10,070 bases of DNA, taken from positions 1 to 10,070 of the forward strand of contig JAZNAE010000071.1 of NCBI GenBank assembly GCA_045586385.1, in the 5' to 3' direction. Of this stretch, positions 1 to 5,623 are shown piece after piece. The notes below the pieces were generated by a model. The model did no database searches. It was not told the origin of the DNA and was given only the letters and a program-made list of their open reading frames with translations. Within the stretch, counting starts at the first letter, position 1. Each line of letters begins with the position of its first letter. Both the position numbers and the translations under genes were made by a program. This DNA comes from Suilimivivens sp045586385 (lineage in GTDB: Bacteria; Bacillota; Clostridia; Lachnospirales; Lachnospiraceae).

Positions 1-2
1 AG

Positions 3-110
3 GACAGAGCTACTTTCGAGGGTGCATTCCTTAAAGCGGCAGACCTTAATGCTGATAAGGCAATGTCCACGCTGGACTACGTTCAGATGACAACCGCAAT
101 TAAGGGCTAA
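3..110 (+). CDS. 3' end of a protein with a dockerin-like C-terminus (partial)
   Basis: The frame starting at base 3 is open to a TAA at 108-110, followed at once by TAG, and gives 35 C-terminal residues. The start lies outside the window. Residues 14-25 of the fragment (DLNADKAMSTLD, bases 42-77) have acidic or polar residues at loop positions 1, 3, 5, 9 and 12 (D, N, D, S, D). This is the calcium-coordinating spacing of type I dockerin repeats. The tail (YVQMTTAIKG) resembles the helix that follows such loops. In cellulosome-forming and other Clostridia such modules end secreted enzymes or surface proteins; here only one repeat is visible and the catalytic part is unseen. The frame is supported by composition and by the paired stops. 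The dockerin call is family inference from a short stretch, and a generic EF-hand-like tail is the alternative. Confidence 0.6.
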   Translation, partial: DRATFEGAFLKAADLNADKAMSTLDYVQMTTAIKG

Positions 111-141
111 TAGTAAAGCTTAATTGAAAAGGGGCTGTATC

Positions 142-165
142 TGATGTGACCCCAAAAAGTTAGAC
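142..165. repeat. IS terminal inverted repeat, orfB-proximal end
   Basis: The sequence begins TGATGTGACCCC and ends AAAAGTTAGAC. It matches the reverse complement of 1658-1681 at 20 of 24 positions; mismatches fall at positions 4, 5, 6 and 13. The GACCCC-AAAAGTTAGAC core is typical of IS150-group ends and is the expected transposase binding site. Confidence 0.88.
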
Positions 166-170
166 TTTTT

Positions 171-208
171 ATAGCGTAGTAGTTTTATGACTGCTACGCT
201 ATTTTTAT
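171..208 (+). terminator. Inward-facing terminator inside the IS end
   Basis: A 12-bp stem with one mismatch (171-182 with 191-202; ATAGCGTAG/CTACGCTAT core) and an 8-nt loop is followed on the plus strand by TTTTT. On the minus strand the stem is followed by A residues instead, so the terminator acts only on RNA entering from the left flank. It overlaps the orfB stop region and would block antisense transcription of the transposase genes. It may also now end the dockerin-like gene's transcript. Confidence 0.7.
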
Positions 209-1092
209 GCAGCCAAGGTGTTGAGGCGGTATTGTACCGGACTCATCCACCCAAGTTTTTCTTTAATTCTTTTCTCGTTGTAATATTTTATATACCTTTC
301 AATAGCATCCTTGAGTTCATCAAAACTGTAATAGGTTGCACCATAATACATTTCTTGTTTTAATATTCCAAAGAAATTTTCCATAACAGAATTGTCATAA
401 CAGTTTCCTTTGCGTGACATGCTTTGAAATATTTTGTTTTCTTTTAATGCATAGGAATAGGCATTCATCTGATATGCCCAACCTCTGTCTGAATGGAATG
501 TTCTTCTATATGGGCAATCAGAAGTTATATCTATTGCCTGTTGCTGAGCCGATAAAATGCTCGCTGCTGATGGTGTTTTGCTTATACCATAACTTAACAC
601 TTCGCCATTAAACATATCGAGGAATGGATCTAAATACAATTTCTTAACTACCATTCTACCTTTATTGTCTATCTCATAATATTTAAATTCGGTAGTATCG
701 GTAGTTATCTTTTGATGTGGTATAGAGGTGTTAAATCGTCTGTTGATTCTATTTGGTGCAATTTTGCCAACCTTGCCCCTATATGAATTATATCTGCGAC
801 TTTTGCGAGTGAATGATGTGACTTGGAAACCTAGTTTTTGCATAATTCTTTGAACTTTCTTTTTGTTCACAAAAATCTTTCTGTTTCGCAATTCTCTATA
901 TACTCGTCTGTAACCGTAATCCTTGTTTTCTGCGTGAATTTTGGTTATTTCATCCTCTAAGGCTCTATCGGGATTTTCCCTGTCAAATCGCTTTTGCCAA
1001 TACATATATGTTGCCTTTGGAAAACCAACTACTGCGAGAATGTCTTTTAATTTAAACTGTCTTCGGAGACTGTGGACAATTCTCGCTGTTTT
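205..1092 (-). CDS. IS3-family transposase OrfB (DDE catalytic part)
   Basis: This is the catalytic half of the IS150-type transposase, which cuts and joins the element ends. Counting from the ATG at 1005 (266 residues), an HTH_21-like N-terminal segment (about 15-65) precedes the rve integrase core. The catalytic triad is visible as D103 (TTDTTEF), D173 (HSDRG) and E209 (NSVMEN), with exactly 35 residues between the second D and E. The C-terminal YYNEKRIKEKLGWMSP segment is the usual OrfB ending. The frame is open well upstream of 1005 with family-typical sequence (IVHSLRRQFKLKDILAVVGF), so translation most likely enters by a -1 frameshift from orfA near 1089-1094. I therefore start the feature at 1092; a stand-alone product from the ATG at 1005 would lack the first conserved helix. 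The length is complete and there are no internal stops. Confidence 0.93.
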   Translation of the reverse strand, partial: KTARIVHSLRRQFKLKDILAVVGFPKATYMYWQKRFDRENPDRALEDEITKIHAENKDYGYRRVYRELRNRKIFVNKKKVQRIMQKLGFQVTSFTRKSRRYNSYRGKVGKIAPNRINRRFNTSIPHQKITTDTTEFKYYEIDNKGRMVVKKLYLDPFLDMFNGEVLSYGISKTPSAASILSAQQQAIDITSDCPYRRTFHSDRGWAYQMNAYSYALKENKIFQSMSRKGNCYDNSVMENFFGILKQEMYYGATYYSFDELKDAIERYIKYYNEKRIKEKLGWMSPVQYRLNTLAA

Positions 1093-1625
1093 TTCAGAAG
1101 CGCTTCTTCCTCTAAACGCAGTCTCCTCAATTCTTTTAAATACGCATTCTCTATTCTAAGTTTGAGTAATTCATCTTCAAGTTCTTTGACGTGTTCAGAA
1201 CTTGTGTCCACATGCGTTTCTTCAGTAGATTTACAACTTTTCTTAACTTCGTTTTTATCCAACGTTTTCTTACGACCTTTCTTTTTTGGTCTCAAAACAT
1301 CAGGTCCCGCAATTCTAAAATCATTAACCCATTTGGCTATCAAAGATGGATGGTTAATGCCTTGCGAAAGAGCTAGTTTCTGATATGAGACTTCACTTGA
1401 TAAATACAACTCTACCACAGAAAGCTTAAATTGAAAAGAGTAATTTTTCTTTCGCCTTGAACGTAACAGTCCTTCCTTGCCAAATTCTTTGTACGCTGCA
1501 ACCCATTCTTTGAACTTGCTACACGCACCTATATCATATTTTTTTGCAAGACAGTCGTAACTCCCTTCACCGTTCAAATATGCCTGAACCACTTTTAATT
1601 TGAATTCATAACTATATTTCGCCAC
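1047..1625 (-). CDS. IS3-family OrfA, DNA-binding subunit
   Basis: The product is 192 residues from a GTG at 1625-1623, preceded by GGGAGG (1636-1641) with a 10-base gap. An upstream TTG at 1643 overlaps that ribosome binding site and is less likely. Two helix-turn-helix repeats occupy about residues 1-55 (AKYSYEFKLKVVQAYL onward) and 58-115 (YSFQFKLSVVELYL onward), the doubled HTH arrangement of IS150-group OrfA. A basic linker follows (RPKKKGRKK), then a heptad coiled coil near the end (VKELEDELLKLRIENAYLKE) that mediates multimerisation. OrfA binds the terminal repeats and, alone, usually represses transposition; the fusion with OrfB is the active enzyme. It overlaps orfB in the -1 frame. 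No truncation is seen. Confidence 0.9.
   Translation of the reverse strand: MAKYSYEFKLKVVQAYLNGEGSYDCLAKKYDIGACSKFKEWVAAYKEFGKEGLLRSRRKKNYSFQFKLSVVELYLSSEVSYQKLALSQGINHPSLIAKWVNDFRIAGPDVLRPKKKGRKKTLDKNEVKKSCKSTEETHVDTSSEHVKELEDELLKLRIENAYLKELRRLRLEEEALLKKQRELSTVSEDSLN
1089..1094 (-). promoter_or_regulatory. Probable -1 programmed frameshift site (A6 run)
   Basis: On the minus strand orfA reads CTG AAA AAA CAG; orfB is in the -1 frame across the same run. Slippage of tRNA-Lys on the A6 run would create the OrfAB fusion transposase used by IS3 elements. The run is not a perfect X-XXY-YYZ heptamer in the orfA frame because the base before it is G, so efficiency may be modest. orfA ends 40 bases further on, at 1047. 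Confidence 0.6.
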
Positions 1626-1629
1626 AAAA

Positions 1630-1679
1630 AACCGACCTCCCAATCGTTAGATTTTAGGTCTAACTTTTGGGGGTCGGTT
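1630..1679 (-). promoter_or_regulatory. Hairpin that can bury the orfA ribosome binding site
   Basis: In minus-strand RNA, AACCGACC (1672-1679) pairs with GGUCGGUU (1630-1637), CCCAA pairs with UUGGG, and GUUAGA pairs with UCUAAC. This gives about 19 bp with a single bulge, a 2x2 internal loop and a 7-base loop (CCUAAAA). The GGGAGG of orfA is inside the 3' arm. RNA starting outside the IS would contain both arms; RNA starting inside the terminal repeat would not. This matches the known logic, described for IS10 and IS50, of silencing transposase translation from impinging transcripts. Confidence 0.65.
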
Positions 1680-1681
1680 CA
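1658..1681. repeat. IS terminal inverted repeat, orfA-proximal end
   Basis: Read on the minus strand it begins TGAACCGACCCCC and ends AAAAGTTAGAC, pairing with 142-165. Besides being the transposase binding end, it supplies the 5' arm of a hairpin over the orfA ribosome binding site. Confidence 0.88.
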
Positions 1682-1723
1682 AACGACTTCCTTTTCCTAT
1701 TTTCCTAAGCGTACAGAACTATT

Positions 1724-4033
1724 TTATTTCAACTTCCAAATATCCCTGTTATACTCTGCGATGGTTCTGTCAGATGAGAAGAATCCCGCTTTAGCAATAT
1801 TTACAAGCATCATCTTTTTCCATTTCTGTCTGTCCTCGTAGTCTGCAAACATTCTGTCCTTGGTCTTAATATAATCCTCCAAATCAAGAAGTGTCATAAA
1901 CCAGTCTTTGTTCAAAAGTTCTTTATAAAGGCGCTCCAGATTTTCCTTATGACCAACCTTAAGAGCCTGCGGACCTACAATAAAGTCTACCGCCTCTTTA
2001 ATCACGGGGCTCTTTTTGTAATAATCCTTGGAAACATAATCTGCCTTTGCGTAATGTTCAATAACGGTTTCGGATTCCTCACCAAAGATATAGATGTTAT
2101 CATCGCCCACCAGTTCATGAATTTCTACATTAGCACCGTCAGAAGTTCCCAGAGTCACTGCGCCATTTAACATAAACTTCATGTTACCGGTTCCGGAAGC
2201 TTCCTTGGATGCAAGGGAAATCTGTTCGGAAATATCACAGGCCGGAATCAGTTTTTCCGCATAGCTTACATTATAGTTTTCTACCATAAGCACGGTCATA
2301 TACGGACTTACATCCGGATCGTTGTTTACAATTTCCTGAAGTACTAAAATCAAATGGATAATATCCTGGGCAATCACATAAGCGGGTGCTGCCTTTGCAC
2401 CGAAAATAAAAGTGAGGGGTCTTACCGGCTTCTTGCCACCCTTGATTTCCAAGTACTTATGGATAATATAAAGAGCATTCATCTGCTGACGTTTATACTC
2501 ATGAAGTCTCTTAATCTGAATGTCAAAGATAGAGTCAGGATTTAATGCCACCCCTTCTTTTTCCTTTACATAGGAAGCCAGTTCTTTTTTCCGGTTCATT
2601 TTAATCTCTGCGATCTCATCAAGCACCTGCTGGCTGTCTGCAAAATCAAGAAGTTTCTCCAGCTTTGACGCATCCTTCTTAAATCCGTCACCGATGGTTT
2701 TAGACAAAAAGCTTGTCAATTCCCTGTTACAGGAGAATAACCATCTTCTGAAGGTAATCCCATTGGTTTTATTGTTAAACTTCTCAGGATAAAGCTGATA
2801 AAATGCATTTAATTCCGTATCTTTTAAAATTTCTGTGTGAATGGCAGCCACACCGTTTACGGAAAATCCGTAATGGATATCTATATGTGCCATATGCACT
2901 CTTCCTTCTTTATCGATAATCTGAACCTTCGGGTCATCATATTTTGCCGCTACTCTCTTGTGCAGTTCTCTGATATAAGGCACTAGCTGAGGCACTACCT
3001 TATCCAAATAACTGAGCGGCCATTTTTCCAATGCTTCTGCTAAAATTGTATGGTTGGTATATGCACAGGTTTTGCTTACCACTTCGATTGCTTCATCCAT
3101 GGTAAATGCCTTATCTTCCACCAAAATTCGGATCAGTTCGGGAATAATCATGGTAGGATGAGTATCATTAATCTGAATCACTGCATGTTCATAGAGTTTT
3201 CTAAGGTCATACTTCTTTTCACGCATCTCACGCAAAATAAGCTGTGCGGCATTGCATACCATAAAGTACTGCTGGTAAATTCGAAGAAGATTTCCTGCTT
3301 CATCAGAATCATCCGGATAAAGGAATAACGTCAGATTCTTTTCAATTTCTTCCTTATCAAAAGTAATACCGTCTTTCACAAGACTCTCGTCAACAGATTC
3401 AATATCGAAAAGTCTGAGTTTATTCACTCCACTCTTATAACCGGCCACATCAATATTATATAAACGTGATGTCACTTTCTTTTTGCCGAAATACACATCA
3501 AAGGTAACGTCTGTTTTGGTCAGCCATGAATAATTTTCTATCCAGTCATTCTTTTCTGCAGTCTGCAATTTATCCTTAAACACCTGTTTGAAAAGGCCGA
3601 AATGATAGTTAAGTCCGATTCCCTCACCGGGAAGACCAAGTGAAGCGATAGAATCCAGAAAACATGCTGCCAGTCTTCCGAGGCCACCGTTTCCGAGTGA
3701 AGGTTCCGGTTCTATTTCTTCAAGCACGGACAAATCCTTTCCATATTTGGCTAAAATCGTATTCATCTTGTCATACACACCAAGATTCAATAAATTATTT
3801 GCTAAAAGTTTGCCAATCAAAAATTCGGCAGAAATGTAATAAACCTTCTTTTCACCTTCATTGTGATCAGATACTGCCATCAATCTCTTTGCCAGCGCCA
3901 AAACCACATAATATGTTTCCTGATCGTTTAGCTTGTCAATTTCTTTGCCAAACATATCAGTCGCAATATCCTTTAATTGCTTTTCAAGGTTTAATACCAA
4001 TACATCTTTTTGTAAGTTTGTTTGTGCAGACAT
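1724..4033 (-). CDS. glgP: Glycogen/starch/maltodextrin phosphorylase
   Basis: This PLP-dependent GT35 enzyme splits alpha-1,4-glucan ends with phosphate to give glucose-1-phosphate in the cytoplasm, feeding glycolysis from stored glycogen. The product has 769 residues. Visible signatures are PSLGNGGLGRLAACFLDS (111-128), NDTHPT (289-294), the NKTNGITFRRWL segment (421-432), IKRLHEYKRQ (507-516), and the PLP site EASGTGNMKF (611-620), with K619 as the Schiff-base lysine. Compared with the roughly 800-840 residues common in the family, it is shorter around residues 180-205, where the usual PYDTPVPGY-type loop is reduced to LYNIDVAGY. Short versions like this are, to my knowledge, normal in Clostridia. 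The start is secure: AGGAGG lies 6 bases before the ATG. It is monocistronic, with no other glg gene adjacent. No convincing terminator lies between its stop and the IS, so transcripts may enter the IS in the transposase-sense direction. Confidence 0.97.
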   Translation of the reverse strand: MSAQTNLQKDVLVLNLEKQLKDIATDMFGKEIDKLNDQETYYVVLALAKRLMAVSDHNEGEKKVYYISAEFLIGKLLANNLLNLGVYDKMNTILAKYGKDLSVLEEIEPEPSLGNGGLGRLAACFLDSIASLGLPGEGIGLNYHFGLFKQVFKDKLQTAEKNDWIENYSWLTKTDVTFDVYFGKKKVTSRLYNIDVAGYKSGVNKLRLFDIESVDESLVKDGITFDKEEIEKNLTLFLYPDDSDEAGNLLRIYQQYFMVCNAAQLILREMREKKYDLRKLYEHAVIQINDTHPTMIIPELIRILVEDKAFTMDEAIEVVSKTCAYTNHTILAEALEKWPLSYLDKVVPQLVPYIRELHKRVAAKYDDPKVQIIDKEGRVHMAHIDIHYGFSVNGVAAIHTEILKDTELNAFYQLYPEKFNNKTNGITFRRWLFSCNRELTSFLSKTIGDGFKKDASKLEKLLDFADSQQVLDEIAEIKMNRKKELASYVKEKEGVALNPDSIFDIQIKRLHEYKRQQMNALYIIHKYLEIKGGKKPVRPLTFIFGAKAAPAYVIAQDIIHLILVLQEIVNNDPDVSPYMTVLMVENYNVSYAEKLIPACDISEQISLASKEASGTGNMKFMLNGAVTLGTSDGANVEIHELVGDDNIYIFGEESETVIEHYAKADYVSKDYYKKSPVIKEAVDFIVGPQALKVGHKENLERLYKELLNKDWFMTLLDLEDYIKTKDRMFADYEDRQKWKKMMLVNIAKAGFFSSDRTIAEYNRDIWKLK

Positions 4034-4091
4034 CGCTACCTCCTATGACACTTTATAAATGAATCTATTTCCTTTTATCTTTCCCGTTTCT

Positions 4092-4126
4092 TCATGAGTC
4101 TATCATGAGAAAGGTTTTTTTGGCAA
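4092..4126 (-). promoter_or_regulatory. Putative glgP promoter with overlapping palindrome
   Basis: On the minus strand TTGCCA (4121-4126) is followed after 18 bases by an extended -10, TGATAGACT (-10 hexamer 4097-4102). The -10 sits inside a TCATGA-N5-TCATGA palindrome (4092-4108), a good geometry for repressor binding. The hexamers are only moderately close to consensus, and other AT-rich alternatives exist upstream at 4141-4165. Confidence 0.35.
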
Positions 4127-4194
4127 CAGTATTTATCTTTATTTATATATTCTTAATAACTTTTCCATGAATATACATTTTTTCAAAAGTTTAT

Positions 4195-4230
4195 TGAAAA
4201 AGTCGGTGCACTTTTCATGCACCGACTTTT
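4195..4230 (-). terminator. Strong intrinsic terminator after the CheY-like gene
   Basis: A perfect 13-bp stem (4198-4210 with 4218-4230; AAGTCGGTGCA/TGCACCGACTT core) with a 7-base loop lies 5 bases after the receiver-gene stop and ends in a U-rich tract on the minus strand. It separates the CheX/CheY operon from glgP. Confidence 0.9.
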
Positions 4231-4235
4231 ATGTA

Positions 4236-4604
4236 TTATTCTTTACTTTTGGTTACTTCATTAATAACCTTGATAACTTCTTCCTTATCAAAAGGCTTGG
4301 TAATAAATTCAGCTGCGCCTTCCTTAAGTGCCTGCATCATTTTTTCTTTCTGACCTGCCGCAGTAATCATTACAACACATGCATCTTTATCGGTATGCTT
4401 GATAAGCTGCAGTGCCTGAATACCGTCTGTTACAGGCATTGTAATATCCATGGTAACAACGTCAGGAGTAAACTCCTTATATTTTAAGTATCCCTCATCA
4501 CCATTTACCGCTTCACAGACAATTTCATGTCCTGCTTCTTCTAATAAATTTCTTAATATCTTACGAGATGTTCTTGAATCATCTACAATCAGTACTTTTG
4601 CCAT
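4236..4604 (-). CDS. CheY-like single-domain response regulator
   Basis: This 122-residue stand-alone receiver has no output domain. Receiver signature residues are all present: the acidic pair D8-D9 (LIVDDS), phospho-acceptor D53 (TMDITMP), T81 (MITAAG) and K103 (ITKPF). It would be phosphorylated by a histidine kinase (CheA or another) and act by protein contact, for example on a flagellar switch or a partner enzyme. It starts at an ATG preceded by AGGAGG. It lies 12 bases downstream of the CheX-like gene, so the two are co-transcribed and probably co-translated. The upstream partner carries a CheC/CheX-type phosphatase motif, so the natural reading is receiver plus dedicated phosphatase. 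No flagellar or cheA gene is nearby, so a chemotaxis role is not proven and I give no gene symbol. Confidence 0.92.
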   Translation of the reverse strand: MAKVLIVDDSRTSRKILRNLLEEAGHEIVCEAVNGDEGYLKYKEFTPDVVTMDITMPVTDGIQALQLIKHTDKDACVVMITAAGQKEKMMQALKEGAAEFITKPFDKEEVIKVINEVTKSKE

Positions 4605-4616
4605 TTCAACTTCCTC

Positions 4617-5504
4617 CTATTTCATTTCAATCTTATTGTCCATTGCTATAAGGAAACAAATTCTTCTTCCGCCAACGTTTAACGGAAGTACCAGCATTTC
4701 CTTACAAGTCATCTTTGACAACTCCACTGAAAACTCAGGGGGCAATAATTCAAGAGATACACCTTCTTTGCTGAGTGCAGATGCATATAAACCATTAATA
4801 CAATTCAGCAACTCACCGACAGCGTCAAGTGCATCCTCATCTACTTTATCAAACTCTTCCTGTCCAAAAGTAGATGCTACAAACAAAAGTTCATCATCAT
4901 TTCCTGCCATACCGCAGTGGATAGCCGTATCACCTTCCACATACTGTAATGCACCTCTATTTACTTCCACTTCGGAAGCCATAAATGCCTTTTCAGGGTA
5001 CAACTCCGTGTCAATCAGACGGGCAATTGTCCTGACAGCAATACCTGCTATATCAACATATTTTTCAGCTTCCATGGGAAGATATAAACGAAGAATCTTT
5101 TCAATATCATCGCTCTTTAACGCTTCCATATCAGATGCTGTAAGATTATTTGTATACTGGAAATCAACCAGACACTGATCCAGCTGTTCTACTGTCATAA
5201 GCTGCTGATTTTCAAGAGCCTGCGCAAATGTCAGGTAAGCATTCCCCTGTTTTTTTAATAAAGATTCTACCTGACCTTCCGTCAAATACCCTTTCGATAC
5301 TGCGATATCCCCAAAACGCATATCCATAACAGCCTGCAACTGGTTAACCCTGTTCGCTTCTTCCTGTGTCATAAGACCTTCAGCAACTGCGATAAGTCCA
5401 AGCTTAACGCGAACTTTTCTCTGTTCCTTTAAGATGTCCTTATACTGTTCCGGCGTAATCATACCTTTTTGAATTAAATAATTACCCACAATACTAGTTA
5501 CCAC
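4617..5504 (-). CDS. CheX-like phosphatase with N-terminal MshEN-type repeat array
   Basis: The product is 295 residues from a GTG at 5504, with AGGAGG placed 9 bases before it. A longer frame from 5567 would begin inside the promoter -35 box and is rejected. Residues 5-116 consist of four tandem units with a 29-residue period: a 24-residue motif (5-28, 34-57, 63-86, 92-115) followed by a 5-residue spacer. The motif has the form (R/K)-(L/F)-G at the start, G near position 10, hydrophobics at 11-12, and Q at the end; units 2 and 3 keep K/R34-63 and G36/G65. This is the layout of MshEN (type II secretion ATPase N-terminal) domains, many of which bind cyclic di-GMP. Residues about 134-290 form a CheX/CheC-like domain; DAVGELLNCINGLYASAL contains the E-x2-N phosphatase motif as E231 and N234. 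The likely role is dephosphorylating the receiver encoded 12 bases downstream. Cyclic di-GMP binding is inference from motif spacing, and units 1 and 4 are degenerate. Confidence 0.75.
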   Translation of the reverse strand: MVTSIVGNYLIQKGMITPEQYKDILKEQRKVRVKLGLIAVAEGLMTQEEANRVNQLQAVMDMRFGDIAVSKGYLTEGQVESLLKKQGNAYLTFAQALENQQLMTVEQLDQCLVDFQYTNNLTASDMEALKSDDIEKILRLYLPMEAEKYVDIAGIAVRTIARLIDTELYPEKAFMASEVEVNRGALQYVEGDTAIHCGMAGNDDELLFVASTFGQEEFDKVDEDALDAVGELLNCINGLYASALSKEGVSLELLPPEFSVELSKMTCKEMLVLPLNVGGRRICFLIAMDNKIEMK

Positions 5505-5538
5505 GCTAAAATCCCTCCTTGTCTTTTGCCATATTATA

Positions 5539-5567
5539 AGAATAATATATTTCCTGTTTTTAGTCAA
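5539..5567 (-). promoter_or_regulatory. SigA-type promoter of the CheX/CheY operon
   Basis: TTGACT (5562-5567) and TATTCT (5539-5544) on the minus strand are separated by 17 bases, about 40 bases before the GTG start. A second -10-like TATAAT lies just downstream (5533-5538) without a good -35. No sigma-D (flagellar) promoter pattern is seen. Confidence 0.6.
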
Positions 5568-5578
5568 TATTTCCTATC

Positions 5579-5607
5579 AAAAAAGGGTAGCCTTTTCGCT
5601 ACCCTTT
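5579..5607 (-). terminator. Intrinsic terminator after the antiporter gene
   Basis: A perfect 10-bp stem (5582-5591 with 5598-5607; AAAGGGTAGC/GCTACCCTTT) with a 6-base loop is followed on the minus strand by six U residues. It lies 17 bases after the antiporter stop codon and ends the lipoprotein-antiporter operon. Confidence 0.9.
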
Positions 5608-5623
5608 CAGTACTGTTTCAAAA

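Larger units (their letters stand above)
142..1681 (-). mobile_element. IS3-family (IS150-type) insertion sequence, complete
   Basis: The element runs from the inverted repeat at 142-165 to the one at 1658-1681 (24 bp each, 20 matches), with TG...CA termini as expected for IS3 elements. Between them lie orfA (helix-turn-helix plus leucine zipper) and orfB (integrase-fold DDE), overlapping in the -1 relation typical of the family. Total length is about 1.54 kb, normal for the IS150 group. Both reading frames are intact and all three catalytic acidic residues are present, so the copy could be active. No 3-5 bp target duplication is evident: the bases outside are ATC on the left and AAC on the right. 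That suggests an old insertion, a rearrangement, or end positions off by a base or two. It lies between a dockerin-like gene and glgP. Confidence 0.93.

Noticed and set aside
1626..1643. Longer orfA from a TTG at 1643
   Set aside because: The TTG lies in the GGGAGG ribosome binding region and inside the hairpin; the GTG at 1625 is well spaced from GGGAGG and begins the conserved AKYSYEFK segment.
139..1684. Target site duplication around the IS
   Set aside because: ATC on the left and AAC on the right do not match at 3, 4 or 5 bp.
4450..5178. Plus-strand open frame opposite the CheX-like gene
   Set aside because: Serine-rich antisense shadow of a well-supported gene.
5505..5567. Longer CheX-like protein from 5567
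   Set aside because: The apparent start is a TTG within the TTGACT -35 box, with no ribosome binding site; the GTG at 5504 follows AGGAGG.
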